DNA from: Pilimelia terevasa
Lineage (GTDB): Bacteria; Actinomycetota; Actinomycetes; Mycobacteriales; Micromonosporaceae
NCBI RefSeq assembly: GCF_014647915.1
Contig: NZ_BMQC01000008.1
Coordinates: 1 to 64,000 of the forward strand
Direction: 5' to 3'
Length of the DNA stretch: 64,000 nucleotides
Positions 16,821 to 24,946 of the stretch are shown piece by piece. Numbering within the stretch: position 1 is the stretch's first letter; every line of letters begins with the position of its first letter. The position numbers and the translations under genes were made by a program. The notes below the pieces were generated by a model. The model made no database searches. It saw only the letters and a program-made list of their open reading frames with translations, and was not told the origin of the DNA.

Positions 16821-17564
16821 ATGCCCAACCTGAAACGGCACGTCTACACCGCAGCCGAGCTGGCTGCGATCGTCGAGGCGATCAACACCGCCGGCGACGG
16901 CGGCCGGCTGATGCGCGGCGCGATGGAAGCGATCTGGAAGCCGCTACTGACCCAGTACGCGACGGGCTCAGGCCAGAACGCCGCAGTCCGCCCGGCCGAG
17001 CATGAGATCCCGCTGGCGCAGTGGCAGGCGGTGACCGAAGCCATCCTGGCCCGCGCCGACCAGTGGGGCCTGGCACCGGTCATCGCGTTCGACCTCGCCA
17101 TCGGCTTGCCCTCGCACTACCCGGACCCCACGGTGCCTACCCCAGACCTGCCGGTCAGGGTGAACCTGCCCGGCGTGCACCACCTGGAGGCCGATCGGGA
17201 TGCCACCGAGGTGATCAGCGCGGCCAGCGCCTACTGCGACGCGCTGGCCGCCGCCTACGGGCCTGGCAGCCGCTACCACCTGGACGCGGTCGTGTCCTGG
17301 CAGCGGCAGCTGTCACGCATGTTCCAACTGACCCTGGGCGCCCGCACCCGCGTACACCGCGACGGGCCGTTGTCGCTGCTGGTCCACACCGAGGCCGGGA
17401 TCACCTACGGGTTGCTCTTCCACACAATCCCCCGCCGCTGCATCACCTGCGACGCCGGGATTACCGACGACGGCACCGCTATCGGCGGCGAGTTCGGCTG
17501 CTCGCATGCGCCGACCTACCCGCTCGACCGGCCGCAGCCCGGCACCTGGTCATTTCATTCCTGA
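16821..17564 (+). CDS. Hypothetical protein, largest of the three-copy paralogue family
   Basis: 247 residues. The N-terminal 100 residues match the 18206 product closely (RHVYTAAELAAIVEAI, a helix with AIWKPLL, then ARADQWGLAPVIAFDLAI) and the 15313 product more loosely. Residues 110-247 are an extra domain with CITCDAG and a C/H pair near the end (GCSHAPTY), perhaps a zinc site. Its leader ATGAGGAGAAGCAG is identical to that of the 18206 gene, so the duplication included the ribosome site. Function unknown. Confidence 0.6.
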   Translation: MPNLKRHVYTAAELAAIVEAINTAGDGGRLMRGAMEAIWKPLLTQYATGSGQNAAVRPAEHEIPLAQWQAVTEAILARADQWGLAPVIAFDLAIGLPSHYPDPTVPTPDLPVRVNLPGVHHLEADRDATEVISAASAYCDALAAAYGPGSRYHLDAVVSWQRQLSRMFQLTLGARTRVHRDGPLSLLVHTEAGITYGLLFHTIPRRCITCDAGITDDGTAIGGEFGCSHAPTYPLDRPQPGTWSFHS

Positions 17565-17581
17565 AAGGACATCCGACCCCG

Positions 17582-18079
17582 ATGAACAGTAGTGGCAACG
17601 TCGACGATGCAGCAGCTCCAGACAGTCCGACCGGGCTGTTACGGGCACCCGGAGGATGCCCACCGCCCACCAGCCAAGCTTCGGCCGGCCAACCTGTGAG
17701 TGATCAGAGAGTCCGGCCGGCCGCCGGTGTTTACGGCGGTGAGCCGAAGGACTCCGCCCCGGAGGCGGTGCGCGAGGAGTACGACAAGCGGCTGGGCTAC
17801 TTCGAGCTGCTGGACAAACACGAGACGGCCTGGCTCGCGGCGGAGGTGCGCATGCTGCACCGGCAGTGCGAGAGCGTGAAGGCCGACTGTCGGCAGCGGC
17901 TGGCCCAGGCCCACCAGCGGGAGCTGAACCTCCGGCACCGGCTGGCCCACCAGCTGCTGGGTCTGCTGCCCCGCTGGGGCCTCGGCAAATATGCGACCGC
18001 AGGCGCGAAACGGGCTTTGGATGCGCTGTACCCGACCGGGAACTGCTCCCGGTACTGCCCACACGACCAGCACCGATAG
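17582..18079 (+). CDS. Hypothetical protein with a helical, possibly coiled-coil centre
   Basis: 165 residues from ATG at 17582, with GAAAGG about 13 nt upstream. The first 55 residues are low-complexity. Residues 60-130 form charged amphipathic helices (REEYDKRLGYFELLDKHE, then AEVRMLHRQCESVKADCRQR). The tail has two Cys (NCSRYCPHDQH). No recognised family. It follows the 16821 gene by 17 nt and is probably in the same transcript. Confidence 0.5.
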   Translation: MNSSGNVDDAAAPDSPTGLLRAPGGCPPPTSQASAGQPVSDQRVRPAAGVYGGEPKDSAPEAVREEYDKRLGYFELLDKHETAWLAAEVRMLHRQCESVKADCRQRLAQAHQRELNLRHRLAHQLLGLLPRWGLGKYATAGAKRALDALYPTGNCSRYCPHDQHR

Positions 18080-18152
18080 CCCGCCCAGGACCGCCAATGC
18101 GCTCCCCAGCAGCGGCTGCGCACATCTACGGATCGGCCCGATACAGGGGGTG

Positions 18153-18185
18153 GGAGGTGCCGGCGAACGCCGAAGCCCGACCTCC
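18153..18185 (+). other. Hairpin 20 nt before the next start
   Basis: GGAGGT pairs with ACCTCC and encloses a GGC/GCC mini-stem. Weaker than the others in the series. Confidence 0.5.
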
Positions 18186-18205
18186 GTCATTCATGAGGAG
18201 AAGCA

Positions 18206-18535
18206 GTGTCTACACCAGTTCGGCACGTTTACACACATGCGGAGATCACCGGGATCGTGCGAGCGGTCGACGCCGCGACCGACCCGCACAAGTTGATGTG
18301 GGGGGTTCTGGCTGCCGTCTACAACCCGCTGCTGGCCGCCGCGGGGCGTGGGGGCTTCGACATCGTCGCGTTCACCACCGGTCAGATCCAGCCGGCCCAG
18401 TTTTGCATCCCGGCCGGTCAGTGGACCGCTATCGACCGTGCGGTGTGCGCGCGGGCCGATCAGTGGGTTACGCGAGTGGCGTTGGCGTTGGAGATCACGA
18501 TGAGTCTGCCGCTGCAGGACAACCCCCGACCGTAA
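18206..18535 (+). CDS. Hypothetical protein, short member of the three-copy paralogue family
   Basis: 109 residues from GTG behind TGAGGAGAAG. It matches the N-terminal domain of the 16821 product: RHVYTHAEITGIVRAV, AAVYNPLL, IPAGQWTAI and ARADQW at corresponding positions. It lacks the C-terminal Cys-containing domain. Either it is a truncated duplicate or the 16821 product gained a domain. Function unknown. Confidence 0.6.
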   Translation: MSTPVRHVYTHAEITGIVRAVDAATDPHKLMWGVLAAVYNPLLAAAGRGGFDIVAFTTGQIQPAQFCIPAGQWTAIDRAVCARADQWVTRVALALEITMSLPLQDNPRP

Positions 18536-18628
18536 CCGCCGTAGCCGCTGACCAGCCGTACACCGGCCGACCGCGGCAGTAGCTGTAACACCCCGGCGCC
18601 CACCTGGTGGGCGCGTTCACCTTCACCC

Positions 18629-18666
18629 AGGAGGTGGCCGCGCCCAGACCGGGGCGGCCACCTCCT
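18629..18666 (+). other. Perfect 13-bp hairpin 28 nt before the MoxR start
   Basis: AGGAGGTGGCCGC pairs with GCGGCCACCTCCT around 12 nt. A second short inverted repeat (GCGCCCACC / GGTGGGCGC) lies at 18596-18614. Confidence 0.8.
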
Positions 18667-18693
18667 GCCCATTTGATGGCAGGAGCACCCAAC

Positions 18694-19944
18694 ATGCATC
18701 CCTACAATCCGGCCGGCAGCCCGCCAGCCTGGTCGATGACCGCCCCCAACCCCACCGCCGCGACTACCAGCACCACGGCGCCCCCCGCACCGCCCGCGAC
18801 GCTGACGGTGTCGGGGCTGCCGACACTGCGCCCCGGGCAGCTACGTGCCCAGGTCCTGGCACACCTGGTCAGCCAGCCCGCCGACGGCAACACCATCGGT
18901 GCGATCGCCCGCGCCCTGGGCGGCCGTTCTACCGGCGCGGTCGGTCAAGCGATCACCAAACTGGTGGAGCTGGACCACGTAACCGGGGAGGTGTCCGGCG
19001 GGAAGAAGGTCTTCCACGTCACCACCGCCGGCCTGCAACAACATCAGGACAACTTGGCCGTCGGCGTCTTGGACGCCCCGCCGGCCGCGGCCCGCACCCG
19101 GCCAACACCGGCGCCCCGCCCGGCGCCAGCAGCGGCGCCAGCACCGTCGGGGCCGGTGCTGCGCCCCAACGGCACCCCGTACCACCCACGCCGGCTGGCC
19201 GGCCGCCGTGATGTGGACGTGCTGCAGGAACTGCGCGGGGCGGGTATCGCCGCTCTGCTCTACGGCCCACCCGGCACCGGCAAAACATCGGTGGTGGAGG
19301 CGGCGTTCGGCGCCGAACTGCACACCGTGGCCGGGGACGGCGACACCACCGTCGGGGACCTGATCGGTGACTACGTACCCGACAGGGCCGGCTACCGGTT
19401 CGTACCCGGCCCTCTGCCCACGGCGATGCAGGCCGGGGAGGTGCTGTTCATCGACGACGCGACGTTGATCTCGCCGCGGGTGTTGGCGGTGATGTATCCG
19501 GCGATGGACGGCCGCCGCCAAATCGTGGTGAAGGCCGACGGCGGCCGAACCGTGACAGCAGCTAACGGGTTCTACGTGATCGCCGGCCACAACCCGGGCG
19601 TGCACGGCGCGGTCCTGACCGAAGCCCTGGCCTCCCGATTCTCCGCCCACATCCACGTCACCACCGACTACGACCTGGCCCGGGCGTTAGGTGCTGACTC
19701 CCGGGCCGTACGCGCGGCGGTGGAGCTGAACGCCAAGGTGCAGGCAGGCCAGATCGGCTGGGCGCCGCAACTGCGCGAGCTGCTGGGCTTCAAGAAGATC
19801 GCCGACACATTGGACACCGACAGCGCGATCGCCAACCTGGCCGGTGTCGCCCCGGTCGAGGACCGCGACACCGTCGCCGAGGTCCTAGCCAAGCAGTTCG
19901 GTCGCCGCATCGTGACTGGTCTTGCTCTCGGCAAGCAGCTCTGA
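18694..19944 (+). CDS. MoxR-type AAA+ ATPase with N-terminal winged helix
   Basis: 416 residues from ATG at 18694 with AGGAG 9 nt upstream. Residues 1-35 are low-complexity. Residues 45-115 form a winged helix (LRPGQLRAQVLAHLVSQP, then GAIARALGG and a VGQAITKLVEL helix). A Pro/Ala linker leads to the AAA+ core: Walker A YGPPGTGKTS near 225-234, Walker B VLFIDDA near 283 (second acid Asp, not Glu), and an arginine-bearing ASRF segment near 317. The next gene encodes a VWA protein, the classic MoxR partner. MoxR/VWA pairs act as chaperones in protein maturation or metal insertion. A fused DNA-binding head is unusual. Confidence 0.85.
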   Translation: MHPYNPAGSPPAWSMTAPNPTAATTSTTAPPAPPATLTVSGLPTLRPGQLRAQVLAHLVSQPADGNTIGAIARALGGRSTGAVGQAITKLVELDHVTGEVSGGKKVFHVTTAGLQQHQDNLAVGVLDAPPAAARTRPTPAPRPAPAAAPAPSGPVLRPNGTPYHPRRLAGRRDVDVLQELRGAGIAALLYGPPGTGKTSVVEAAFGAELHTVAGDGDTTVGDLIGDYVPDRAGYRFVPGPLPTAMQAGEVLFIDDATLISPRVLAVMYPAMDGRRQIVVKADGGRTVTAANGFYVIAGHNPGVHGAVLTEALASRFSAHIHVTTDYDLARALGADSRAVRAAVELNAKVQAGQIGWAPQLRELLGFKKIADTLDTDSAIANLAGVAPVEDRDTVAEVLAKQFGRRIVTGLALGKQL

Positions 19945-19960
19945 GACGGCGGCTGAAGCG

Positions 19961-21682
19961 ATGACAACGATCAACCGGCACGTCACCACCACCCCTACCC
20001 CCAGCCGGCCGGCCGCGACCGATCTGATCTGGGCCCGCTACTCGGCCGCTTGGACCGCCCAAGTCGCCGACCTGGCCGACCGCGCCGACCTCACCGTGGT
20101 CATCCAACCCGGAGCGGGCCGAGGCGCTCCGGCGTGCTTCATCCCCGCCACCAACACCATCGAAGTCAACAGCCACCTGATCGACATCGACCCCCACACC
20201 GTCGACCCGACCGCTGCGACCGCCCGCGACGCCTACCCCGTGGCGTGGGGGGCGTTAGTGCACGAGGCCGGACACGCCGCCCACTCGCGATGGTGCAGGG
20301 TCAGCACCGGCGCCGGGGTGCCGTGGCCGGTCATCGAAGCCGCCACCCTGCTCGAAGAGCCACGCATCGAATGCCGACAGCTCAAACGCCGGCCTGGGGA
20401 CCGTAGGTGGTTGCGGGCGATGGCCGCCAAGCTCCTGCTCGCCGACATCCCCACAGTCGACAACCCCTGGACCGCCGGCACCCTCGCCGCCCTACTCCTG
20501 GCCCGAGCCGACGCCAAGATTCTGGACCGGCGCGAAGTTCGGCCTGCCCGTACGGCGGTGCGGAAGCTGATCGGCACCGACCGGCTGCGGGAGCTGGGCA
20601 AGATCTGGCGCAAAGCCCTACGCACCAAAGACGGCGACGCCGACCGGATGCTGGACCTGGGCCGGCAGTGGTGCGACGTCCTGGGCATCGACACCCGCCT
20701 GATCGGGCCGGTCCTGCTGGTCCCCGACGGACCACCCGGCGTGGACGGTGCGGCGCGGAAGGCAGCCGCAGCGACCGCCGCCGCGGTCGCCGCCACCGAC
20801 CTCGCCGACGCCCACACCACCACCAACGCCGACGCTCACGTCGCGGCGGCAGCGGCTGCACGAAACGCCAGGCGGGCCCTTGAAGCCCAGGCGCAAGCCC
20901 AGGCCCGGGACGCGGCCCGGAAAGTGTTCGGCCGCCGCGCCACCGCCACAGGCCCGACACGCCAGCCACAGCAGACGGAACAGGCGACGGCCCGACAACT
21001 GTCCAGGGCGTTGAAAGCCGCCGCCCGACGCGACCCGGTCGTGGTGTCCACGACAGCGGCGACACCACCTGGCCGGTTGATCGCCCGCGCCGCTGTCACC
21101 GCCGCCGCTCAACGCGCCGCCGGCGTCCGACCAGACGCCCAACCGTGGCGCAGCAGCACCTCCCGGCGGGTGCTCGATCCACCGCTGGCGGTCGGGATCA
21201 CGGTGGATGTGTCGGTGTCGATGCGGGCCTGGCTGGGCCCGTGTGAATCGGCGGCGTGGATCACCGCCCAAGCCGCCGCCTGGGCCGGCGCCCACACCGC
21301 CACCATCACCTTCGGCCGCGACGTCACCCCCATCACCTACCCCGGCCAACCACCCGGACACGTCCGCCAACTCGGGCTGGAAAGCCACACGCGCGGGTTC
21401 TGCACGACAGTGGACGCCCTTGACGGTGCGCTGCACCTGTCCGACCCCCGTGGTGGGGCCCGGCTGCTGGTCATCGTCTCCGACGGCGAGCTGCTGCTCG
21501 CCGAACGCCTGCGCGGGCAGGAACAACTCGACCGGCTCCGCAAGGCCGGATGCGCGGTGCTGTGGCTGGGCCCCGCCGACAGCCAACCCCTGCACGGCGT
21601 TACCGCACGCCTCGGCCTTGCCCCGGCGCAAGCCGGCAACGCCATCACCGAAGCCGCCACCGCCGCCCTCCGCCGCCAATAG
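19961..21682 (+). CDS. VWA-domain protein with N-terminal zinc-metallopeptidase-like domain
   Basis: 573 residues from ATG at 19961, 16 nt after the MoxR stop. The N-terminal domain contains HEAGH at 101-105 and LEEPRIE at about 131-137, the HExxH...E pattern of gluzincin-like peptidases. A long Ala/Arg-rich helical linker (about 270-390) follows. The C-terminal VWA domain has an intact MIDAS start, DVSVS, near residue 416, and a VIVSDGELL strand later. The layout resembles the DUF2201-type proteins that accompany MoxR ATPases. The pair probably forms an ATP-driven complex with a protein or metal target. The target is unknown. Confidence 0.82.
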   Translation: MTTINRHVTTTPTPSRPAATDLIWARYSAAWTAQVADLADRADLTVVIQPGAGRGAPACFIPATNTIEVNSHLIDIDPHTVDPTAATARDAYPVAWGALVHEAGHAAHSRWCRVSTGAGVPWPVIEAATLLEEPRIECRQLKRRPGDRRWLRAMAAKLLLADIPTVDNPWTAGTLAALLLARADAKILDRREVRPARTAVRKLIGTDRLRELGKIWRKALRTKDGDADRMLDLGRQWCDVLGIDTRLIGPVLLVPDGPPGVDGAARKAAAATAAAVAATDLADAHTTTNADAHVAAAAAARNARRALEAQAQAQARDAARKVFGRRATATGPTRQPQQTEQATARQLSRALKAAARRDPVVVSTTAATPPGRLIARAAVTAAAQRAAGVRPDAQPWRSSTSRRVLDPPLAVGITVDVSVSMRAWLGPCESAAWITAQAAAWAGAHTATITFGRDVTPITYPGQPPGHVRQLGLESHTRGFCTTVDALDGALHLSDPRGGARLLVIVSDGELLLAERLRGQEQLDRLRKAGCAVLWLGPADSQPLHGVTARLGLAPAQAGNAITEAATAALRRQ

Positions 21683-21743
21683 GCAGGCATGCCGGCTCCG
21701 GCAAGAGATGTCCGGCCGCACCGACCCGACGGCCGGTCATCTG

Positions 21744-21770
21744 GCGCCTCACCGACCCGCGGTGAGGCGC
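21744..21770 (+). other. Perfect 10-bp hairpin 33 nt before the next start
   Basis: GCGCCTCACC pairs with GGTGAGGCGC around GACCCGC. Confidence 0.75.
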
Positions 21771-21802
21771 TTCGCGTATTGCCCAAGAAGGAAGGAACCG
21801 TG

Positions 21803-22321
21803 ATGTTCAACCATCCCGAACCCACCGCCACCCCAGCTGTCGTGGTGCCAGAGGCGCTGGCCAAGGTGTTGCAGCAGGCGTGGGCGCAGGCCACCCACAC
21901 CGACACCAGCCCCCAGCGTTGGACCGCCGACACCGTCCGGGCGCTCGCAGGGCACCTGGACGACCCAATCCGCAACGCCCAACGCCTCCACGACGGCCTG
22001 GACAATCTGCGCCGCACCATCCACACCCAGATCCACGACGCCGTCACCGAACACCACGCCGACTACCAGTGGGCGCAAGGATTCCTGCAGGCCTGCCGCG
22101 CGGAGCCGTTGCGCAGTCGCTACCGGGTCGTCGTCGAAATCGTCTTCGAAATCGACGCCGACGCCGAGTCCATCGACTCCGCCGAGGACGACGCCCGCGA
22201 ACAGCTCGTCTCCGCCCTACGCCTCAGCAAAGTCGCCAACTCCTACCTGCGACCCGAAACCGAAATCACCGTACGCAAAGTGGACCGCGGCGATCTGGTC
22301 CACCCCAACACCTACCTGTAA
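21803..22321 (+). CDS. Hypothetical protein
   Basis: 172 residues from ATG at 21803 (a GTG three bases earlier is possible) behind AAGGAAGGAA. The N-terminal half is helical (ALAKVLQQAWAQATH, LDNLRRTIHTQIHDAV). The C-terminal third is a beta/acidic segment (RYRVVVEIVFEIDADAESIDSAEDDAREQLVSAL) that looks like a small ferredoxin-like fold. No family recognised. Confidence 0.55.
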   Translation: MFNHPEPTATPAVVVPEALAKVLQQAWAQATHTDTSPQRWTADTVRALAGHLDDPIRNAQRLHDGLDNLRRTIHTQIHDAVTEHHADYQWAQGFLQACRAEPLRSRYRVVVEIVFEIDADAESIDSAEDDAREQLVSALRLSKVANSYLRPETEITVRKVDRGDLVHPNTYL

Positions 22322-22375
22322 CCCGAGTCCCGCCGCCTCGCCGGCAGGGCTCTGCTTGCCCTAGCCATCCACGCC

Positions 22376-22417
22376 GAAGGCGCCCCAGCCCGCACTTGCG
22401 CGGCTGTGGGCGCCTTC
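22376..22417 (+). other. 15-bp hairpin with one bulge, 28 nt before the next start
   Basis: GAAGGCGCCCCAGCC pairs with GGCTGTGGGCGCCTTC around 11 nt; one T is bulged. Confidence 0.75.
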
Positions 22418-22444
22418 CGCACCTTTACGAAAGCGAGTGCCACT

Positions 22445-23182
22445 GTGAGAAACAGGTATCCGGAGCCCGCCGCTGGTCTGGGCGCCTACCTGCAAGCGTT
22501 CCTGGACCACCACGGCTACCAGATCGACCACGACGAAATGTGGATCCAAATCGGCCAGCAGCCGCACAGCGTGCTGGAAATCTGGTCCCAGCTCGGCGCC
22601 TACGCCGCCGCCGACTACCAACTGGCCCTACTGCACCAGCCGGTGGCGTTCCTACGCGGCGAGGTCGGCGACACCAACACCGACTTCACCGACATCGGCG
22701 GCTACATCACCAGCCTGGACGCCTGCAACAACGCCCACACCCAATACGCGCAGGCCAGAGTTCAGACGGCGATGCGAATCCACCACTGCCTACACCAACT
22801 CCACAACTACGGGGCGCTGCACCGCAACTTCACGGACTGGGACGACGTAACACTGTCCCCGCACCGGCAGCCGGACCACACCGTCACGGTGCAAACCCCC
22901 GCCAGCAACTCGCCCGGCGGCGGATGGCCGCTGGTGCGCATCACCGACACGCAACTGCGGTCACTGGTAGCCGCCACCGCCGGCACTGCCCCGTCGCCGG
23001 CAAACCCGGTGATCAGACAGGACGGCGAAACGTTCGTCGAGACCATCGCCTGTCCCCACCGCGGCAACCTCGACCAGCTTCTGATCCCGGTCATCACCTC
23101 CGACGGGGACTGCTCCTACCTGCTACGCGATCACCGCTGGCAACCCACCACCACAACCAGCCAGGACCAGCAACCCGACTGA
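22445..23182 (+). CDS. Hypothetical protein, tandem paralogue of the next gene
   Basis: 245 residues from GTG at 22445; the ribosome site is weak (GAAAGCGAG). It aligns with the next product over most of its length: a helix with GLGAYLQAFLDHHGYQID, the acidic pair DEMWIQIG, AYAAADYQ, then EVGDTNTDFTDI, and in the C-terminal half PLVRITD and a strand ending LLRDHRW. Soluble, no export signal, family unknown. Confidence 0.55.
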   Translation: MRNRYPEPAAGLGAYLQAFLDHHGYQIDHDEMWIQIGQQPHSVLEIWSQLGAYAAADYQLALLHQPVAFLRGEVGDTNTDFTDIGGYITSLDACNNAHTQYAQARVQTAMRIHHCLHQLHNYGALHRNFTDWDDVTLSPHRQPDHTVTVQTPASNSPGGGWPLVRITDTQLRSLVAATAGTAPSPANPVIRQDGETFVETIACPHRGNLDQLLIPVITSDGDCSYLLRDHRWQPTTTTSQDQQPD

Positions 23183-23207
23183 CACCCATCCGCACCACCC
23201 GTTCCGT

Positions 23208-23253
23208 CGCCGAAGGCGCCCACCGCAGCACGCGGTACCGGGCGCCTTCGGCG
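23208..23253 (+). other. Perfect 14-bp hairpin 30 nt before the next start
   Basis: CGCCGAAGGCGCCC pairs with GGGCGCCTTCGGCG around 18 nt. The arm core GAAGGCGCC is shared with the hairpin before the preceding paralogue, so hairpin and gene were duplicated together. Confidence 0.8.
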
Positions 23254-23282
23254 TTCCCCTCTCCCGAAGGAACACCGAGACG

Positions 23283-24086
23283 ATGATCGACTACGACCTG
23301 TGTGAAACCCCGGGCATACGCGAGTACCTCCACGAACTCGCCGCCGCCGCCGGCCACGAGGTGGAACCCTGCGAGATGGGGTGGACGTTCGTCAACGACC
23401 CCGACACCTGCACCAGCTGGATCCGCGCCGCCGCCATCTACGCCGCCGCCGGCTACCAGCAGCGGATGCTCGCCGGCACCATCGACATGCTCCGCGACAA
23501 CATCGGCGACCAGAACCTCCACATCGACGACGTCCTCAGCCACGCCCCGCTGCTGGCTGCCGCCGCCACCAGCTACCAGACGATGGTCCGTGACCGGACG
23601 GCCGCCTACGAACGGCTAACCACTCACAGCAGCCGACTTGCCCGCATCCACGCCCTCACCCCCGACAAGATCGTCTGGGAGAAGCGGCCACTCATCCCGG
23701 CCGGCAGCCACGGCCCGGTCACGGTGACCGCACCGGCGGACGGCGGACCGCATTGGCCGATAGTGCGCGCCGACCGGCAGGCGATGACCGTCATCAGCGA
23801 AGGGCACCGGCATCTGCGGCCGAAACCGTCAAGGCCGTTGATCCGACGGTTCGGCGACCACTTCGCCCTCAACACCGTCGACCACAACGGCGCTACCAGC
23901 TACCGGATCCTGATCGAAATCAACGCCCCCGAAGGCACCTTCTGGCCGCTACGCGCACTGCACTGGACCGACCCCGAACCCGGCAACGCTACCGGCCCGA
24001 TTGGGGCGCCCGGCGGAGTCGATACCGGGCAGGCGCCGGACCTGCCGCCCGGCACTGACGCCCGCACCAACCCGACCCCCAGCTGA
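23283..24086 (+). CDS. Hypothetical protein, tandem paralogue of the preceding gene
   Basis: 267 residues. The N-terminal GIREYLHELAAAAGHEVE, CEMGWTFVND, AIYAAAGYQ and NIGDQNLHIDDV follow the same order and spacing as in the preceding product. The C-terminal half has PIVRADR and ALHWTD at matching places. The final 35 residues are Gly/Pro/Asp rich. No catalytic motif seen. The two genes are a clear tandem duplication that has diverged. Confidence 0.6.
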   Translation: MIDYDLCETPGIREYLHELAAAAGHEVEPCEMGWTFVNDPDTCTSWIRAAAIYAAAGYQQRMLAGTIDMLRDNIGDQNLHIDDVLSHAPLLAAAATSYQTMVRDRTAAYERLTTHSSRLARIHALTPDKIVWEKRPLIPAGSHGPVTVTAPADGGPHWPIVRADRQAMTVISEGHRHLRPKPSRPLIRRFGDHFALNTVDHNGATSYRILIEINAPEGTFWPLRALHWTDPEPGNATGPIGAPGGVDTGQAPDLPPGTDARTNPTPS

Positions 24087-24092
24087 CGTCGC

Positions 24093-24133
24093 CGCCGGCC
24101 GCCGGGATGCGACTTGACCCGCGGCGGCCGGCG
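24093..24133 (+). other. G+C-rich hairpin 66 nt before the next start
   Basis: CGCCGGCCGCC pairs with GGCGGCCGGCG, extended by CGGG/CCCG with a 2-nt bulge. Confidence 0.7.
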
Positions 24134-24198
24134 AAGCGTCCATGTCCAACGCCGCACCAACCCGGCCGCGGCATCCCCACCGAATCAGGAAGCAGAAG

Positions 24199-24810
24199 AT
24201 GACAACTCCATCGGTGCCCCACGGCGTCTTCGAACCCACCAACGGCGCCTACGTCAAACTCAAGAAACTCCTGACGGAGCACTTCGACATCATCGAGTGG
24301 ACCCGCGACCAGGACAACACGGCACCGGTCATGGTGTCGTTTGTGGATATCACCACCGGGGACGCGTTCACCATGCACCCCATCGACTCCATCACCGACT
24401 CCGACCCCATCACCCTGCTGGTGTTCACCACAACCGGCCAGGTGCGGGCACACGGCCCGTACAGGGGACGTACGGTCGCGAAGACGAAGGCCGCGGCGAT
24501 CGCCGCAGCGGACACGGCCGTCGCGGTCACCTTCACCGCCGCGTTGCATCCGCCAGCCGAACAGCTCCCGGCCCTGGTTGGCTCCTGGCACGAGGTGCAC
24601 CCGCGGATCCCCGCCGAGGTTGAGTTCTCGACCAGCGGGCACGGTCCGCAGATCGTGCTGTGTATCGACTGGACCCGGCGGCGGCTCCTACCCGTCGGCC
24701 CGTTCCCCGATGCCGGCACCGCCGACCTGTGGCAGCCGGGGAACCTTCCCGCCGGCGTCCACACCCGCCGGCTTGACCTGACCCTGCCCGCCGCCACCGC
24801 CGGCGAGTAG
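24199..24810 (+). CDS. Hypothetical protein, last gene of the plus-strand block
   Basis: 203 residues from ATG at 24199 with AGGAAGCAG upstream. It has alternating strands and short helices (VMVSFVDITTGDAFTM, TLLVFTTTGQVRAHG) and an Ala-rich helix (KTKAAAIAAADTAVAV). No family recognised, no signal peptide. It converges with the DUF2637 gene across a strong hairpin. Confidence 0.55.
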   Translation: MTTPSVPHGVFEPTNGAYVKLKKLLTEHFDIIEWTRDQDNTAPVMVSFVDITTGDAFTMHPIDSITDSDPITLLVFTTTGQVRAHGPYRGRTVAKTKAAAIAAADTAVAVTFTAALHPPAEQLPALVGSWHEVHPRIPAEVEFSTSGHGPQIVLCIDWTRRRLLPVGPFPDAGTADLWQPGNLPAGVHTRRLDLTLPAATAGE

Positions 24811-24828
24811 CCACCGTTGCGCGCGTCG

Positions 24829-24866
24829 CGGCGCCCGCCATACCAACCAGGCACCGGCGGGCGCCG
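24829..24866. terminator. Bidirectional terminator hairpin between converging operons
   Basis: Perfect 11-bp arms CGGCGCCCGCC / GGCGGGCGCCG around 16 nt, in the 136-nt gap between two convergent genes. Confidence 0.75.
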
Positions 24867-24946
24867 TGACGGGCGCTTCCGCGCGCCGCAAGCCTGTCGC
24901 ATGCATTTCGGGGTGCGACTGGTCTGCCGGACGGCGACTGCCGACA

